Below the pieces are notes generated by a model that saw only the letters and a program-made list of their open reading frames with translations, was not told where the DNA came from and searched no databases. A stretch of 64,000 bases of DNA from Colwellia sp. 39_35_sub15_T18 (GTDB lineage: Bacteria > Pseudomonadota > Gammaproteobacteria > Enterobacterales > Alteromonadaceae). The stretch is taken from positions 1 to 64,000 of the forward strand of contig MAAE01000064.1 in NCBI GenBank assembly GCA_002162675.1, written 5' to 3'. A program made the position numbers and the translations under genes. Below are positions 62,605-64,000 of the stretch, in pieces (position 1 is the first letter of the stretch; each line of letters begins with the position of its first letter).

Positions 62605-64000
62605 ATGAATATATCACCCCCAACGGGCAATAAAAGGCTCTTTCCGCTGATAACAACACTCACTGCACTCTATATAGCTACTGTACCAATGGCCATGGCC
62701 GCTGAAGAACAGCAAGATAAAGCCAAAAAAGCAGTCAAAAAACAATCGGTAGTAGAAGTTATCCAAGTAACGGCAAGTAAACGCTCAGAAAGCATTCAAG
62801 AAGTTCCTATGGCAGTATCTGCCTTTTCAGGGGAAACACTTGAAAAACTGGGTTTACAAGAAGGGCTTAACATAACCCAGCACGTACCGAATATGAACTT
62901 CTTTGCCATTTTTGGTGAAGCCTCCAGCCCTTCTATGAGTATTCGAGGCATCAGCCTAGTGAATTATTCAGATTCATGGGAATCTCCAGTTTCAATATAC
63001 GTAGATGATGTCTATCGTGGTAATCCCGCGGGCTCTGCTATGCAGTTGTTCGATATTTCTCGTTTGGAAGTTTTAAAAGGGCCACAAGGCACTCTTTTTG
63101 GTCGTAATAACACTGGGGGGTTAGTACACCACATTACCAATAATCCACACGATGAGTTTGAAGCTAAAGCCTCTATTCAATTTGGTACTTATAATCAAAA
63201 AATCGTCGAAGGGGTGTTAAACATGCCTATTACTGACGGCGTTCGCTCTAGGTTAGCGGTAAAAATGAATAAGGCCGATGGCTGGCAAACCAACCATGCT
63301 TCGCCTGTTAATGATTACGGACTTGATGTTGACACCCAAGACTTAAATAGTACCGATAGCCTAGCCTATCGCCTTAAATTTGCTTTTGATATTGGTGAAG
63401 GATCAGAGTTATTACTAGACTTTCACGGTAGTGAAGCCGATCAAACGTCTGTCGGTTTTGCTCACATGGGTTATTTAGACCCGACTACCGGCGATAGATG
63501 CTCTATTAAACGCATCCATAACGGGGAATGTACTAGCAACACTTTTGGCACTACAGGTATTGCCGAAGCTGGTGGTCAATGGGGGCCAGAGCATGTTTCA
63601 TCGAGCATTAGTGGCGGAACAGTAACACAAATAGAAACCACGGGTATCTCAGCTAAATTAACGATTCCGTTAACAGATAATATCGAGCTAACCTCCATTA
63701 CTGCACTAGAAGAAATGGATAAGTTTTTACAAGATGACGGTGATGGCGTTGGCCTTTCGGGTGTTGGTTTTAATGTCTTCTTTGATGAACAATATCGCTC
63801 TGATACCAAGCAAATAACACAAGAATTGCGCTTAAATGGTCATACCGAAAAGACAAAATGGGTAGCAGGTTTGTATTACTATGACGACAGTAGACAAATG
63901 CGTACTCAAAACCCGGCTGGCGCTGATTTTGCTTCTGCAGTACCTATTGGCTTTGCTCATCAAGAAGATGTATTGCTTGAAACAGAGTCGTGGGCAGTAT
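62605..64000 (+). CDS. TonB-dependent outer-membrane receptor (3' end outside window)
   Basis: 465 codons of an open frame reach the window end. A signal peptide (about 1-32, ending MAMAA-E) is followed by a TonB-box-like stretch (EVIQVTASKR), the plug domain (about 55-175: SGETLEKLGL, SMSIRGIS, VDDVYRGN, EVLKGPQGTLFGRNNTGG) and the first strands of the barrel. Such receptors import large or scarce ligands. Its place after ectoine genes suggests a link with osmolyte uptake, but it could belong to the next operon. Confidence 0.9.
   Translation, partial: MNISPPTGNKRLFPLITTLTALYIATVPMAMAAEEQQDKAKKAVKKQSVVEVIQVTASKRSESIQEVPMAVSAFSGETLEKLGLQEGLNITQHVPNMNFFAIFGEASSPSMSIRGISLVNYSDSWESPVSIYVDDVYRGNPAGSAMQLFDISRLEVLKGPQGTLFGRNNTGGLVHHITNNPHDEFEAKASIQFGTYNQKIVEGVLNMPITDGVRSRLAVKMNKADGWQTNHASPVNDYGLDVDTQDLNSTDSLAYRLKFAFDIGEGSELLLDFHGSEADQTSVGFAHMGYLDPTTGDRCSIKRIHNGECTSNTFGTTGIAEAGGQWGPEHVSSSISGGTVTQIETTGISAKLTIPLTDNIELTSITALEEMDKFLQDDGDGVGLSGVGFNVFFDEQYRSDTKQITQELRLNGHTEKTKWVAGLYYYDDSRQMRTQNPAGADFASAVPIGFAHQEDVLLETESWAV

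Overview
The window looks like a piece of the chromosome of a marine, probably cold-adapted gammaproteobacterium of the Alteromonadales, most likely Colwelliaceae (Colwellia or a close relative). The evidence is low G+C, a long form of PurC, the thrS-infC-rpmI-rplT order, valine tRNA genes next to gltX, LexA-type SOS control, and salt and marine nutrient genes (ectoine uptake, nitrate assimilation). This assignment comes from gene content and recognised protein families, not from a database search.

Layout. 1-350 holds degenerate copies of a leucine tRNA. 621-14082 is mostly housekeeping: leucine dehydrogenase, purC, the translation operon thrS-infC-rpmI-rplT, a PAS-GGDEF-EAL signalling protein, a COG2509 flavoprotein, a fructosamine kinase and a MATE exporter. 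A tRNA-Val(GAC) gene follows at 14215. 14790-22790 is a nitrogen-assimilation block: nirBD on the minus strand, a universal stress protein, and a NirB-like flavoprotein with the nitrate reductase NasA on the plus strand. 23349-37797 mixes core genes (rlmF, a SulA-like SOS inhibitor, ygiQ, ybiT, rlmJ, a DEAD-box helicase, gltX) with small conserved genes and dispersed intergenic repeats. 38089-39635 is a large tRNA array with three intact tRNA-Val(TAC), three intact tRNA-Asp(GTC) and at least six degenerate copies; it ends beside a broken aspartate-racemase gene.

39937-49645 is accessory: an NTF2-like protein with a TetR-type palindrome upstream, a glutathione transferase, an EamA exporter divergent from an AraC regulator, a LysR regulator, a VOC protein, a molybdenum hydroxylase (IorAB type) and a tetrapyrrole-methylase protein with a decayed MazG tail. 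A MITE-like element at 49675 precedes a three-gene hipB-hipS-hipT toxin-antitoxin operon. An exported NTF2-fold protein and an ECF sigma factor follow.

53886-64000 is an ectoine-use region: a broken eutA, an Lrp/AsnC regulator, a trans-sulfuration-family PLP enzyme, doeB and doeA (ectoine ring opening and deacetylation), a TeaABC/UehABC-like TRAP transporter, and a TonB-dependent receptor cut by the window end. The transporter operon carries an extra overlapping ORF made of ten pentapeptides between its two membrane subunits.

The least expected observations are: the shared pattern of the degenerate tRNA copies (extra bases between the D arm and the anticodon, TΨC arm kept) in three tRNA families; the pentapeptide ORF inside the TRAP operon; a 39-codon upstream ORF that repeats the start of YgiQ and overlaps it; the HipBST operon; and a nested-hairpin repeat family with a shared G/A-rich internal loop.
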